Below are positions 27,827 to 36,903 of a stretch of DNA of 64,000 nucleotides, piece by piece. How positions within the stretch are numbered: position 1 is the stretch's first letter; each line of letters starts with the position of its first letter. A program made the translations under genes and the position numbers. The DNA lies in contig NZ_RQVT01000018.1 of NCBI RefSeq assembly GCF_004010055.1, forward strand, positions 186,001 to 250,000, given 5' to 3'. The DNA is from Psychroflexus aestuariivivens (lineage in GTDB: Bacteria > Bacteroidota > Bacteroidia > Flavobacteriales > Flavobacteriaceae). The notes under the pieces were generated by a model, which saw only the letters and a list, made by a program, of their open reading frames with translations, was not told the DNA's origin and searched no databases.

Positions 27827-29188
27827 TTAAAATATAAATAGAAGTCCTAAAATATAAATGATGCTGCCAATAATAAACAAAATGAATGTAAATGGAAAAA
27901 TGTCGCTAGCTTTTAATTTTGTTATGGCTAAAAGCGGCAAAGCCCAAAAGGGTTGCAACATGTTAGTAATTTGGTCGCCGTATGACAATGCCATGACAAT
28001 TTTGGGCAGTGGCACACCGAGTTTTGAGGCAGAATCTATAGCAATTGGCCCTTGAATAGCCCATTGCCCGCCACCGCTTGGTACAAAAATATTGACTATT
28101 CCTGAACTGATAAATGTGAAAATCGGAAGGGTAGTTTCATTGGAAATACTAACAAAAAAGTTAGCGAAATTGATAGCCAAACCACTGTCTTTCATCAAAC
28201 CAATGATGCCAAAGTATAGCGGAAATTGAATTAAAATTCCAGAAGCACCTTTGATAGCTTCAGAAAGTGCTTTTAAATATTTAAAGATGTTTTTATGAAG
28301 TAAAACACCTAAACCAAGCATGAAGAAATTAAGCATGTTTGGAGTTAAGTTCAAACTTTTAATATTTTCAAAATACGAAATAAAAAATGCGATTAACAGT
28401 AAACTACCAAAAACTAAACTTACAATTCTGTGTTGTTCTAATGGATGTTTATGATCAGAATCCGTTTGGTCACTTGTTTTGTCGATAAGAATATTGACTC
28501 TGAAATTTAATTTAGAATAGTGCTGAATTTTTCTGAATATAATAGGAACAGCAACAAGCACAATTCCAAAAATAATTAAATTTTCAATGCTAAAAATTGT
28601 ATCGGATGTGGAAATATAATCAGGAAAAATATTGGAGTTTTCTCCCATCATGTTTTTTAAATGTCCCTTTTCAGCGACTTTTAAAGGTGCAGAACCAGAG
28701 AGACCGCCATGCCAAATCATCATTCCTGAATAGCCCAATGCACCAACTAATGGATAATTGATATTCAGGTTCTCATTTGCTGATTTTTCGCCTATTTTCC
28801 TGACCAAAATTGCACCGAAAATAAGTCCTAAACCCCAGTTGAAAAATCCCATTAGCATTGTTGCTACAGTGACTAAAACTACAGCGCTTTTAGTGTCGCT
28901 AACAAAACTTGTAATTTTCTTCAGGACAATATTTACTGGTTGACTCAGTACTAAAATATGTCCTAAGACCAAAATTAACATCATTTGGTAACCAAAAACT
29001 AACAAATCTGAATTCCAAATACCGTTTTGCCATGCTTTGAAGACAGAAAAAATTTGAGATTGATCTGAATCAAAATCTCCAAACAAATAAGCCAAAATCA
29101 AGCTTATGATACTCAAAATAATACTTAGAGTAAAAGGCGAGGGTAGGAACTTGGCAAAAAAACTTTCTATTTTGGAAATCAATTTCAT
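27827..29188 (-). CDS. atoE: Short-chain fatty acid transporter, AtoE family
   Basis: A 453-residue inner-membrane protein with about ten hydrophobic segments, similar throughout to AtoE-type short-chain fatty acid transporters (LPSPFTLSIILSIISL near the N-terminus, MGFFNWGLGLIFGAILVRKIG, VPSGGGQWAIQGPI and GDQITNMLQPFWALPLL). Transport of acetoacetate or butyrate is inferred from the family. No ato or acyl-CoA genes flank it. It starts at an ATG and aat follows. Confidence 0.9.
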   Translation of the reverse strand: MKLISKIESFFAKFLPSPFTLSIILSIISLILAYLFGDFDSDQSQIFSVFKAWQNGIWNSDLLVFGYQMMLILVLGHILVLSQPVNIVLKKITSFVSDTKSAVVLVTVATMLMGFFNWGLGLIFGAILVRKIGEKSANENLNINYPLVGALGYSGMMIWHGGLSGSAPLKVAEKGHLKNMMGENSNIFPDYISTSDTIFSIENLIIFGIVLVAVPIIFRKIQHYSKLNFRVNILIDKTSDQTDSDHKHPLEQHRIVSLVFGSLLLIAFFISYFENIKSLNLTPNMLNFFMLGLGVLLHKNIFKYLKALSEAIKGASGILIQFPLYFGIIGLMKDSGLAINFANFFVSISNETTLPIFTFISSGIVNIFVPSGGGQWAIQGPIAIDSASKLGVPLPKIVMALSYGDQITNMLQPFWALPLLAITKLKASDIFPFTFILFIIGSIIYILGLLFIF

Positions 29189-29220
29189 TCAACTAAAGTA
29201 AAGAATTGTGTGGCATATTT

Positions 29221-29255
29221 AAAAACAAAAAAGCTTCAGCAAAAATACTGAAGCT
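29221..29255 (-). terminator. Terminator of the DUF3127 gene
   Basis: AGCTTCAG at 29232-29239 pairs with CTGAAGCT at 29248-29255 (8-bp stem, 8-nt loop). Read on the minus strand it is followed by a T-rich run (29231-29221), downstream of the gene ending at 29283. Confidence 0.75.
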
Positions 29256-29282
29256 AAATTTAAAATATGATGTAAGTTCAAT

Positions 29283-29657
29283 TTAAAAAGGCAAATCGTC
29301 TTCGTTATCGTCGTTCAAATCTTGAACTGGTTCAAATTGATCTGACGGTGGAACTGGTGGAGCTCCAGCACTATTGCTTTGTTCATAATTTTCTATTCTC
29401 CAGCCATTCAAAGAGTTGAAATATTTGGTTTCTCCCTGTGGACTGACCCATTCACGACCTCTCAAATTGATACCGACTTTTACATTTTGACCAACTTTAA
29501 ATTTATCGAGCAAATTTGTTTTATCTTGAACAAACTCTATCAGAATGTGTTGTGGATATTGCTCTTCTGTAGTCACGACCATTTCTCTTTTTCTGAAACC
29601 ATTGCTTCCGAATTCTTTGGTTTCTCCAATCACTTTAATTTTTCCTTGTACTTCCAT
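29283..29657 (-). CDS. DUF3127 domain protein
   Basis: A 124-residue protein of the Bacteroidota DUF3127 family: MEVQGKIKVIGETKEFGSNG, then RKREMVVTTEEQYPQHILIEF, consistent with a small OB-like beta barrel, followed by an acidic, proline-rich tail (PVPPSDQF...DDNEDDLPF). That tail resembles the acidic C-terminal tip of single-stranded DNA binding proteins, so nucleic-acid or partner binding is possible but unproven. It starts at an ATG 2 nt after the stop of the flavin reductase gene, and a terminator follows. Confidence 0.85.
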   Translation of the reverse strand: MEVQGKIKVIGETKEFGSNGFRKREMVVTTEEQYPQHILIEFVQDKTNLLDKFKVGQNVKVGINLRGREWVSPQGETKYFNSLNGWRIENYEQSNSAGAPPVPPSDQFEPVQDLNDDNEDDLPF

Positions 29658-29659
29658 AA

Positions 29660-30532
29660 TTATTGTTTTGCGAGTAATATTTTCCAGGCTTTGTCTACCT
29701 CATTTTTATTTAAATATTCTTGTGCGATAATCTGTATTTTTTCTTCAGAACTTTCTTCCATGAAATTTGCTAACTCATTAGATTCTACAAAATGTTTTAC
29801 TGCTTTTGCATCTGGTAAACGCTCTACATTTGCCAATTTTCCTAGATCGTTTCCAGTTAGTGTTTTGCTAAATCTAATATATTCTGGGATTTTGTCCACG
29901 CCAATACCAAGTGTAGATAATGGTTTTTCAACCTCAAACATGCCTTGGTTTGCTCTGGAATACCAGTTGCCACCCATTCTGGCAACCAAATCTATTTTAT
30001 GTTGATCTATTTTTAAATTGTCATCTAGCAAATCTTCTCTTACGTGAACTTTGACGACTTCAGAAATAATTAAATTTCCTGCTCCACCTTCTTTGCCTAA
30101 ATGAACGATTTCATTCACTTTACATTCATATTGAACCGGAGATTCTTTCACTCGGTAAGGCTTTACTATGTCTGATTTCAACATATTCAAACCAGATTTT
30201 TCAAATTCATTTACTCCAGCCTCGTATTCTGTACTGGACAATGACATTTGCTGAACAATGTCCCAATTGACAACATTGATCACAACTTCTTTGGTTTTTT
30301 CTATATTTTCTAAAGTGTGTTTTGTTGTATTATTTCTGACGCGTCTCGCCGGAGAAAAAATCATAATCGGCGGATTCGCACTGAACACATTGAAAAAACT
30401 ATATGGCGAAAGGTTTGGTTTTCCATCAGCATCCATCGTACTGGCAAAAGCAATAGGTCTTGGACCGATGGATCCTAATAAAATTCCATGGAGTTCAGGT
30501 GTTTTCAATTCTGAAGGCAGGAAACTTTTCAT
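29660..30532 (-). CDS. Flavin reductase family protein
   Basis: A 290-residue FMN-binding split-barrel protein of the flavin reductase family (GSIGPRPIAFASTMDADGKPNLSPYSFFN near the N-terminus). Such proteins either reduce free flavin with NAD(P)H for a partner monooxygenase or act on other small molecules. No partner is adjacent. The ATG at 30532 is used; an in-frame TTG lies 9 nt further upstream. A -7 element (30555-30548, TACATTTG) stands 15 nt before the ATG. DUF3127 follows at 2 nt. Confidence 0.87.
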   Translation of the reverse strand: MKSFLPSELKTPELHGILLGSIGPRPIAFASTMDADGKPNLSPYSFFNVFSANPPIMIFSPARRVRNNTTKHTLENIEKTKEVVINVVNWDIVQQMSLSSTEYEAGVNEFEKSGLNMLKSDIVKPYRVKESPVQYECKVNEIVHLGKEGGAGNLIISEVVKVHVREDLLDDNLKIDQHKIDLVARMGGNWYSRANQGMFEVEKPLSTLGIGVDKIPEYIRFSKTLTGNDLGKLANVERLPDAKAVKHFVESNELANFMEESSEEKIQIIAQEYLNKNEVDKAWKILLAKQ

Positions 30533-30547
30533 ATTAATCAATTTTTA

Positions 30548-30555
30548 CAAATGTA
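30548..30555 (-). promoter_or_regulatory. Putative -7 element of the flavin reductase gene (TACATTTG)
   Basis: The minus strand reads TACATTTG at 30555-30548, an exact TAnnTTTG match 15 nt before the ATG at 30532. No clear TTG was found 17-23 nt further upstream. Confidence 0.4.
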
Positions 30556-30610
30556 ATTAATCTTTGTTGAATATCGGTCTCGTCTATGAGTAGTTGCATG
30601 GTTTAGCATT

Positions 30611-30712
30611 TAACTTTGCAAGTACAAAACAAGTTGGAAATTCGAATTAATTTCCAAAGTAGGCGAGAACAAGTTATTAAATATAGTCACTGTTAGTAGC
30701 TGGCTTCTTTTT
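30611..30712 (+). other. Structured intergenic element with 9-bp hairpin
   Basis: This gap between two minus-strand genes contains, on the plus strand, a -7-like TAACTTTG (30611-30618), a perfect 9-bp hairpin (TTGGAAATT at 30634-30642, AATTTCCAA at 30649-30657), a G-rich segment starting GTAGGCGAGAAC, and a final T-run (30709-30715). No open reading frame fits. It could be a small RNA gene or a degenerate copy of a dispersed repeat. Confidence 0.3.
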
Positions 30713-30730
30713 TTCTATTATCTTCAATTA

Positions 30731-31033
30731 TTAATTTTGGATTTCTAATTTCAAGTATTTATTTCTTCCAAAGGTTATGTAGTATAAAGCTAAAAATGGA
30801 TTCGTTCCTTTCAGTGATATATTTTTATTTTCTCCCTCTTTTATATCCAATTTTATTTCGTTCGATTGACACCAATCAATTTTTGCCTTTAATATATGTT
30901 TTCCTGGATTCACATTTATAGTTTTATCTTCACCATCTTTTATTTTATATTTTACTTGATTATCTAATACGAGTTTTATTTTTCTCAATTTATTAGAGTA
31001 TCCAGAGATTCTATTAATTGTAATTTGAGCCAT
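30731..31033 (-). CDS. Hypothetical small beta-rich protein
   Basis: I do not recognise this 100-residue protein with certainty. There is no signal peptide or membrane anchor. The pattern of alternating strands around VNPGKHILKAKIDWCQSNE, with a glycine turn and the later segment KEGENKNISLKG, resembles a PEGA-like beta sandwich. It starts at an ATG and stands alone between rsmD and the structured element upstream of the flavin reductase gene. It is coding by length and composition; its role is unknown. Confidence 0.6.
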   Translation of the reverse strand: MAQITINRISGYSNKLRKIKLVLDNQVKYKIKDGEDKTINVNPGKHILKAKIDWCQSNEIKLDIKEGENKNISLKGTNPFLALYYITFGRNKYLKLEIQN

Positions 31034-31120
31034 TTCAAATGTGTTTAATTATTTAATTTGAAGTTAGTTTTACTTATTTGCTTGACTCTAACTTTTTGAA
31101 TAAAAATGAGTCTGAAATAT

Positions 31121-31660
31121 TTATGATATTTTGAAAAAACTAAATACTGAATTTCCATAACGTCTTTGTTCAGAAAAGGTTTCAATATGCGATAAATCGG
31201 TGTGTTTGCTGTGTTCCAATATCAAAATCCCTTCGTTTTGAAGTAATTTTCGTTCTCGAACAAGAAATTCAATCTTTTCTAACTGTTCAATTTCAAAAAC
31301 ATAAGGTGGATCAGCGAAAATAAGGTCGAATTTGTTGTTTGTTTTTTCTAAAAAATCAAATACATCACTTTTTACAAGATTCAAATTTGTATCTAATTCA
31401 AGATTCGTTTTTGATAAAAATTTGATACACTCGTAATTTTTGTCAACACTTGTAATCGTTGTGGTTCCTCTGGAAGCAAATTCAAAAGAAATGCTTCCGA
31501 TGCCAGCAAAAAGGTCTAAAACTACCAGGTCTTGAAAGTGAACTTTGTGGTTCAAAATATTGAATAAACCTTCCTTTGCCATATCTGTTGTGGGTCTGAC
31601 AGGTAATTTTTTTGGTGCAATAATTCGGCGACCTTTCAGGCTTCCAGAAACAATTCGCAT
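31121..31660 (-). CDS. rsmD: 16S rRNA (guanine(966)-N(2))-methyltransferase
   Basis: A 179-residue RsmD, which methylates G966 of 16S rRNA during 30S assembly. The N-terminal block is SGSLKGRRIIAPKKLPVRPT followed by EGLFNIL, the SAM loop is LDLFAGIGSISFE, and the base-methylation motif is DPPY (FADPPYVFE). It starts at an ATG 5 nt after the DUF3822 stop and is the last gene of a three-gene operon that begins at 33106. Confidence 0.94.
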   Translation of the reverse strand: MRIVSGSLKGRRIIAPKKLPVRPTTDMAKEGLFNILNHKVHFQDLVVLDLFAGIGSISFEFASRGTTTITSVDKNYECIKFLSKTNLELDTNLNLVKSDVFDFLEKTNNKFDLIFADPPYVFEIEQLEKIEFLVRERKLLQNEGILILEHSKHTDLSHIETFSEQRRYGNSVFSFFKIS

Positions 31661-31665
31661 AGGTA

Positions 31666-32466
31666 TTAAATTAAATTAAGATGTTGAAGATAAGATTTCT
31701 TAGATGAAAATTGACCTGAAACTTCAAGATTATATTGACTTTCCTGAATATTTTGAATATAATTTTTTAAGATAACATATTTTTCATCGTCATTGTTGAA
31801 GTTCATTTCACCTAAAATTTTAAGTTGAAGTGTTTCTCGATTGAAATTCAATTCTTCTAATGTAAACAATGTATAATATACAAAATCTTCAGCAGTATCG
31901 TAAGTGAAAGTATTAGCTACAATGAGTTTTCCATTTCTGTAGGCTATAAAATCTAATTCTGTATTTCTATCATTCAAAAGAACAAATTCTTTAGATGTTA
32001 TGGCTTCTTCTGAAAATTTATTTAGGCAAATACTCAAATGGTGTTTGTATGAAAAACTGCCAAAAATTTCAAATAAATAATTATGAATATTTACGTAAGG
32101 AATGTAAACGTTTTTACCATTTAGAGAAGGAATATCATCATATTCAAAATCATCGCCTTCTAACAATTTTGCATTATATTTTAAGTAGTGTGGTAAATAA
32201 TTTTCATCGAAAAGTTCATCTGGAACTATTGAAAACAAAGGATTGACATAAATTAAATTTAAATCTTCAACCTGATGTTTGTCCTGAAAATCCTTATTGA
32301 TGTATTTTTTTAAATATTTTAATATCTGATTTGGCGCTAACTTTTGCTGCAAAAAATGACTTTCGAATTCTATAATTTCTTGGTGATGAACGACCAAAAA
32401 AGAAAATCCATCTTGGTGAATCAAGATGGATAAACTTTTAATATTGTATTTGGATAAATTATTCAC
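31666..32466 (-). CDS. DUF3822 protein
   Basis: A 266-residue DUF3822 protein, a Bacteroidota family regularly found beside rsmD. The N-terminus SLSILIHQDGFSFLVV and the middle VYIPYVNIHNYLFEIFGSF fit the family, which is thought to have an actin-like fold, but no function is established. No in-frame ATG exists; the best start is the GTG at 32466, which overlaps the stop of the upstream gene (GTGAATAA), while longer starts would run well inside that gene. Confidence 0.85.
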   Translation of the reverse strand: MNNLSKYNIKSLSILIHQDGFSFLVVHHQEIIEFESHFLQQKLAPNQILKYLKKYINKDFQDKHQVEDLNLIYVNPLFSIVPDELFDENYLPHYLKYNAKLLEGDDFEYDDIPSLNGKNVYIPYVNIHNYLFEIFGSFSYKHHLSICLNKFSEEAITSKEFVLLNDRNTELDFIAYRNGKLIVANTFTYDTAEDFVYYTLFTLEELNFNRETLQLKILGEMNFNNDDEKYVILKNYIQNIQESQYNLEVSGQFSSKKSYLQHLNLI

Positions 32467-33106
32467 CAATTGCTCCAAAATTCTTTGGCCAGTTACCGCT
32501 GGTTTTAACCTCGTCCATAGAACCAACTCTAATGTGAGTCCCGTTTACGCCGTCAACAGATTTAACTTGTTTTTCCTGTTCTACTAAATCTTGGTCTTGA
32601 TCTGCTAAAATCAAGTCTTTAGAGACTTTAACTTCAAAAACAGGAATTTCTTTTTCGTTGTCTAAATATCCAGCATCGATGTCAAATTTAGCTTGATCTG
32701 TATGTGGCACATACATCAAATCTTTGTAGCGGTCTGTGCCATCAAAAAGTGAATCTTTTACAGAGTAAAACCCTAAAGTGTCGATTACTACTTCTTCAAC
32801 ATATTTGTCTACATTATAAGTTTCTAAATATTCTTGATCTAAAATCAAAGTATCTCTTCTTTGCGTCAACACAAATTCAGCAGTATCGATAAATTTGATT
32901 AAGCCTTCGAAATCATCTTCATAATTGCCGACAATATCTTTGTGTGCAATTTGAGATTCACGAATATCTTTCATCTTTTCGACAACATCTTTGTATCGTC
33001 TATCTCTAATTTTATTGAACTCAACAGGTCCGTAAACAGCGTGATAGGTAAAGTAACCTAGTACACCAATAATAACCCATAATACTATTTGAAAAACAAT
33101 CTTCAT
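32459..33106 (-). CDS. Conserved hypothetical membrane-anchored protein
   Basis: A 215-residue protein with one N-terminal transmembrane helix (about residues 5-24, MKIVFQIVLWVIIGVLGYFT) followed by a soluble region that is helical and acidic (KIRDRRYKDVVEKMKDIRES, later strands near KEIPVFEVKVSKDL). The helix is not followed by a cleavage motif, so it is probably anchored with the bulk in the periplasm. I recognise no named domain. It is the first gene of the operon with DUF3822 and rsmD, preceded by a strong promoter. Confidence 0.75.
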   Translation of the reverse strand: MKIVFQIVLWVIIGVLGYFTYHAVYGPVEFNKIRDRRYKDVVEKMKDIRESQIAHKDIVGNYEDDFEGLIKFIDTAEFVLTQRRDTLILDQEYLETYNVDKYVEEVVIDTLGFYSVKDSLFDGTDRYKDLMYVPHTDQAKFDIDAGYLDNEKEIPVFEVKVSKDLILADQDQDLVEQEKQVKSVDGVNGTHIRVGSMDEVKTSGNWPKNFGAIGE

Positions 33107-33135
33107 AATTTTAAATTAAGAATTTTAGCTGTAGA

Positions 33136-33164
33136 CAAAACTACAACTTTTTTTTAATCACAAA
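33136..33164 (-). promoter_or_regulatory. Promoter of the DUF3822-rsmD operon
   Basis: On the minus strand: TTTG at 33164-33161, a 17-nt spacer and TAGTTTTG at 33143-33136, 29 nt before the ATG at 33106. Its -33 element abuts that of the divergent helicase promoter. Confidence 0.65.
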
Positions 33165-33166
33165 AG

Positions 33167-33196
33167 TTTCGGTGTGAAAAATCGTGCTTATATTTG
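33167..33196 (+). promoter_or_regulatory. Promoter of the RecD-like helicase gene
   Basis: TTTC at 33167-33170 (one change from TTTG), an 18-nt spacer and TATATTTG at 33189-33196, 27 nt before the ATG at 33224. The -7 element covers the upstream in-frame TTG at 33194, which excludes that TTG as the start codon. Confidence 0.6.
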
Positions 33197-33223
33197 AACT
33201 TTTCACAATTATTTAATTTGAAA

Positions 33224-34657
33224 ATGGATTCCAAAGAATTTTATCAAGCACTCAAAAAAGATTTTGGACATTCGCCAACGGCAAAACAAGACATCACACT
33301 TGAGTTATTGTCAAAATTTGTTTTGGAAACCACAAACAATCGTTTATTTCTCCTCAAAGGTTATGCCGGAACTGGTAAAACAACAATTATCGGTACATTG
33401 GTAAAGAATATTTGGAAGATTAAGAAAAAAATTGTCCTCACTGCACCCACAGGGCGAGCAGCAAAAGTGATTACAAATTACAGCAAGCATAACGCCCAAA
33501 CCATACATCGCAAAATATATCAACCTAAAAGTACAAGTGGAGGCGGAGTTGAATTTGTTCCACAAGAAAACAAACACAAAGACACTATTTTTATTGTCGA
33601 TGAAGCGTCTATGATTCCTGATTTTCCAACGGGAGATAATCTTTTTAACCGTGGTTCTGTTTTAGATGATTTGATGGAATATGTGTATTCTGGCGAAAAC
33701 TGTAAGCTTATTTTTATTGGCGATACAGCACAATTGCCACCTGTAAAATCTGATTTGAGTCCAGCTTTGTCTGCTCAAACACTTAGCAATCACTATCATA
33801 TGGATGTGATTCCTGTAGAATTAGACGAAGTTGTCAGACAACGACACGAAAGTGATATTTTGTTGAATGCAACTAATATTAGAGAATGCCTTCAAACGGA
33901 AGATTTCGAAAATTTCAAATTCGAATTGACCAATAATACCGATATGATTCGATTGGTAGATGGTTACGATATAATGGACGCCATCAATGATTCTTACGAC
34001 AATTTAGGACACGAAGAAACTGCAATTATTGTACGTTCAAACAAACGTGCAAATATGTATAATCAGCAAATCCGTAGTCGAATTTTGTTTCGTGAAGAAG
34101 AAATCGCACCCGGCGATTTTCTTATGGTAGTGAAAAACAATTATTTCTGGGTTAAACCTAGCAGTGATGCGGGATTTATTGCTAATGGTGATATTGTGGA
34201 AATTTTAGAAATTTTTGGACTGAAAGATTTGTACGGATTTCGATTTGCAGAAGTGAAAGTTCAAATGGTGGATTATCCTAAGATGAAGCCATTTGAAACG
34301 GTTATTATGTTGGACACTTTAAGTCTGAATTCACCATCGTTGCCTTACGAAGATTCGAATAAACTGTATCAAGAAGTGCTTAAAGACTACGACGATATTC
34401 AGTCAAAATATAAGAAATTCCTGAAGGTGAAAAAAAATAAATATTTCAATGCATTGCAAGTCAAATTTAGTTATGCGATTACTTGTCACAAATCGCAAGG
34501 TGGACAATGGCACACGGTTTTTGTAGAACAACCCTATTTGCCAGATGGCGTTTCAAAAGACTATTTGCGCTGGTTGTATACAGCCTGTACGCGTGCTAAA
34601 GAAAAATTGTACTTAATCGGTTTTAAAGACGATTTTTTTGGTGAGCAAAAACTTTGA
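33224..34657 (+). CDS. RecD-like superfamily 1 DNA helicase
   Basis: A 477-residue ATP-dependent helicase of the RecD/PIF1-related type. The Walker A loop is GYAGTGKTT (46-54), Walker B FIVDEASMI, motif III FIGDTAQLPPVKS, and the C-terminal UvrD_C_2 block YAITCHKSQGGQW with LYTACTRAKEKLYLIG. It is shorter than RecD2 (no long N-terminal extension) and has no RecB or RecC partners nearby. It is found as a single gene in many Bacteroidota and probably acts in DNA repair. The ATG at 33224 is used. Confidence 0.9.
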   Translation: MDSKEFYQALKKDFGHSPTAKQDITLELLSKFVLETTNNRLFLLKGYAGTGKTTIIGTLVKNIWKIKKKIVLTAPTGRAAKVITNYSKHNAQTIHRKIYQPKSTSGGGVEFVPQENKHKDTIFIVDEASMIPDFPTGDNLFNRGSVLDDLMEYVYSGENCKLIFIGDTAQLPPVKSDLSPALSAQTLSNHYHMDVIPVELDEVVRQRHESDILLNATNIRECLQTEDFENFKFELTNNTDMIRLVDGYDIMDAINDSYDNLGHEETAIIVRSNKRANMYNQQIRSRILFREEEIAPGDFLMVVKNNYFWVKPSSDAGFIANGDIVEILEIFGLKDLYGFRFAEVKVQMVDYPKMKPFETVIMLDTLSLNSPSLPYEDSNKLYQEVLKDYDDIQSKYKKFLKVKKNKYFNALQVKFSYAITCHKSQGGQWHTVFVEQPYLPDGVSKDYLRWLYTACTRAKEKLYLIGFKDDFFGEQKL

Positions 34658-34697
34658 TGAAAATTTTAGTTGAAACAAATAAACTCAAAAAATAATT

Positions 34698-35426
34698 ATG
34701 AAAATAATAGCCATGATTCCAGCGAGATATGAAGCAAGTAGATTTCCTGGAAAACTAATGCAAGATTTAGGTGGAAAAACTGTTATTATGCGAACTTATG
34801 AAGCTGCTAAAGCCTCAAAGCTTTTTGATGAAGTTTATGTTGTAACCGATTCTGATATCATTTTTCAGGAAATTGAAAAGCACGGTGGAATTGCTTTAAA
34901 GAGTCACAAAAATCATGAATGTGGTAGTGACAGAATTGCTGAAGCTGTAGAGAATATCGATGCTGATATTGTGGTGAATGTTCAAGGTGACGAACCTTTT
35001 ATTAATAAAAAAGCATTGTCTAAATTAATAAATGTATTCGAAAATGATTCAAAACAAAATATAGATTTAGCTTCTTTAAAAACTCCAATCAAAGACACTA
35101 AATCAGTTCAAAATCCTAATAACGTAAAAGTCATCACAGATTTGAATAATCATGCTTTATATTTTTCTCGCTCTCCGATTCCTTTTCATCGTGATCAAAA
35201 TATTGAGGTGAAATATTATAAACATGTTGGAATTTATGCGTTTCGGAAACAAGCCCTTTTAGATTTTTATCACACACCAATGTCGCCTTTGGAAGCCACC
35301 GAAAAGATAGAATGCATTCGTTATCTTGAACACGGAAAAACTATAAAGATGGTTGAAACTGACCAAGTCAGTATCGGAATTGATACTCCAGAAGATTTGG
35401 AAGAGGCAAGAAATTTTTTCGCTTAA
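34698..35426 (+). CDS. kdsB: 3-deoxy-manno-octulosonate cytidylyltransferase
   Basis: A 242-residue KdsB, which activates Kdo with CTP to CMP-Kdo for lipopolysaccharide inner-core synthesis. The N-terminal block is [20 protein letters not shown], followed by VNVQGDEPF and the substrate region [12 protein letters not shown], then [13 protein letters not shown]. It starts at an ATG 40 nt behind the helicase gene, with which it may be co-transcribed. It shows that the cell makes a Kdo-containing lipid A core. Confidence 0.96.
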   Translation: MKIIAMIPARYEASRFPGKLMQDLGGKTVIMRTYEAAKASKLFDEVYVVTDSDIIFQEIEKHGGIALKSHKNHECGSDRIAEAVENIDADIVVNVQGDEPFINKKALSKLINVFENDSKQNIDLASLKTPIKDTKSVQNPNNVKVITDLNNHALYFSRSPIPFHRDQNIEVKYYKHVGIYAFRKQALLDFYHTPMSPLEATEKIECIRYLEHGKTIKMVETDQVSIGIDTPEDLEEARNFFA

Positions 35427-35444
35427 TTCCAATTATAATTGTCT

Positions 35445-36902
35445 CTAATCTATTTTATTTCTTAAAGTATGCTTGTTAACAATGGTTTGGCCTTGAATTT
35501 TTGAACTTTCAGATTGAATAATTGACCAAAGTTCATTAGATGCTTTTTGTCTGGCTTCCTCTAAATTCACAATTGGCGCTGGATAATCTTTACCCAATTG
35601 AAAATCGTACAACTGTTCTTCCATCGGTGTGATTTTCCACGGTTCGTGCACAAATGTTTTTGGAATTTTTTTCAATTCTGGAATGTATTGTAGTATAAAC
35701 TCTCCATCTGGGTCATGTTTGTATGAATTTTTAATCGGATTGTAGATTCGCAAAGTGTGAATGCCAGTTGTCCCAGCTTGCATTTGCAACTGTGGGAAAT
35801 GAATGCCAGGTTCAAAATCTAAAAATAAACTTGCCAAATGGGCTGAAGCGTATTGCCATTTTTGCCATAAAATGTGTGTGAAAAATGACACCAAAAGTGC
35901 ACGCATTCTGAAGTTTAAAAAACCGGTTTGCAACAAACATCGCATGCTAGCATCTACTAAAGGAAAACCAGTTCGACCATTTTCCCAAGCTTTGATTAAA
36001 TGCTCGTTTTTTGGTTGCTTCAATTGATCGAAAGCTGAATTAAAATTTTGAAATTCAACGCGTTCTTCCATTTCAAACTTTTGAATGAAATGTGCTTGCC
36101 AACGCAATCGCGACATGAATTGAGCTAAAGCCGACTTGTATTTTGTGTTTTGACTGGTTTCTGTGGCGGCTTGGATGACTTCTCTCATAGAAAAATTTCC
36201 CCAAGTAATATATGGTGATAATCGACTACAGGATTTTCGTGCAGCTAAGGGTTTAGAGATGTTTTTCTGATAATTAGCATGTCTTTCATTTAAAAAAGAT
36301 TTCAAGTATTTTTCACCATAATTTCTACCACCTTTTTGAAATTTAGGATGGCTTTCAGTTTCAAGATTTACAATTTCAAAATGCTTTGAAAGCTCATCGA
36401 TGTGTTCAATATTTAGAAAATTAGCAGAATTCCCATTGAAAACATAAGGCTTTTGATTCATATGATTTTCCCAAAGATTCACCCATTTTTTTCTGTTTTT
36501 CAATCCTCTGAAAACTCCGTTTGTAGTAGATTCTTTCCAAGTAATATCTTTCTTTTGAAAGAATTTTTTCAACTCTAAATCTCGTTGATAAGTAATTTTA
36601 ATTCCGGTTTCTTGATGTGAAAATACGGTCTGAATCTTTTCTATTTCATCTAGTTTTTCAAATACAGAATTGGCTTCACCATGAACAACTAAAACTTGTG
36701 TTTGATAGTTTGCTAATTCTTTTTGTAATTCTAGTAAAGATTGTTTGATGAATCTAAAATGTCTTTCACTGTAGTGATTGTCACTTAATATAATAGGTTC
36801 AAAAGTGTAGAGTAGGAGCGTCGAAGATTTTTCTTGAGTAGCTAAATGTAGTGGCTCATGGTCTTGCAAGCGCAAATCTCTTTTATACCAAACAACATTC
36901 AT
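35445..36902 (-). CDS. Photolyase/cryptochrome-family protein lacking conserved tryptophans
   Basis: A 485-residue flavoprotein of the cryptochrome/photolyase superfamily: an N-terminal alpha/beta domain ([16 protein letters not shown]) and a C-terminal FAD domain ([22 protein letters not shown]). Where the canonical class has GGWQWxAGxGxDAAPYFRxFNP, this protein reads [21 protein letters not shown], so both tryptophans and the Asp-Ala-Ala motif are lost. Photoreduction of FAD must differ or be absent. It lies 1 nt downstream of the canonical photolyase gene. DNA repair or light sensing are both possible. Confidence 0.85.
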   Translation of the reverse strand: MNVVWYKRDLRLQDHEPLHLATQEKSSTLLLYTFEPIILSDNHYSERHFRFIKQSLLELQKELANYQTQVLVVHGEANSVFEKLDEIEKIQTVFSHQETGIKITYQRDLELKKFFQKKDITWKESTTNGVFRGLKNRKKWVNLWENHMNQKPYVFNGNSANFLNIEHIDELSKHFEIVNLETESHPKFQKGGRNYGEKYLKSFLNERHANYQKNISKPLAARKSCSRLSPYITWGNFSMREVIQAATETSQNTKYKSALAQFMSRLRWQAHFIQKFEMEERVEFQNFNSAFDQLKQPKNEHLIKAWENGRTGFPLVDASMRCLLQTGFLNFRMRALLVSFFTHILWQKWQYASAHLASLFLDFEPGIHFPQLQMQAGTTGIHTLRIYNPIKNSYKHDPDGEFILQYIPELKKIPKTFVHEPWKITPMEEQLYDFQLGKDYPAPIVNLEEARQKASNELWSIIQSESSKIQGQTIVNKHTLRNKID

Positions 36903-36903
36903 T

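Noticed and set aside
29379-30005. 208-codon open frame on the plus strand
   Set aside because: It is a shadow of the DUF3127 and flavin reductase genes on the other strand, with Phe/Ser/Ile-rich composition and no promoter or domain.
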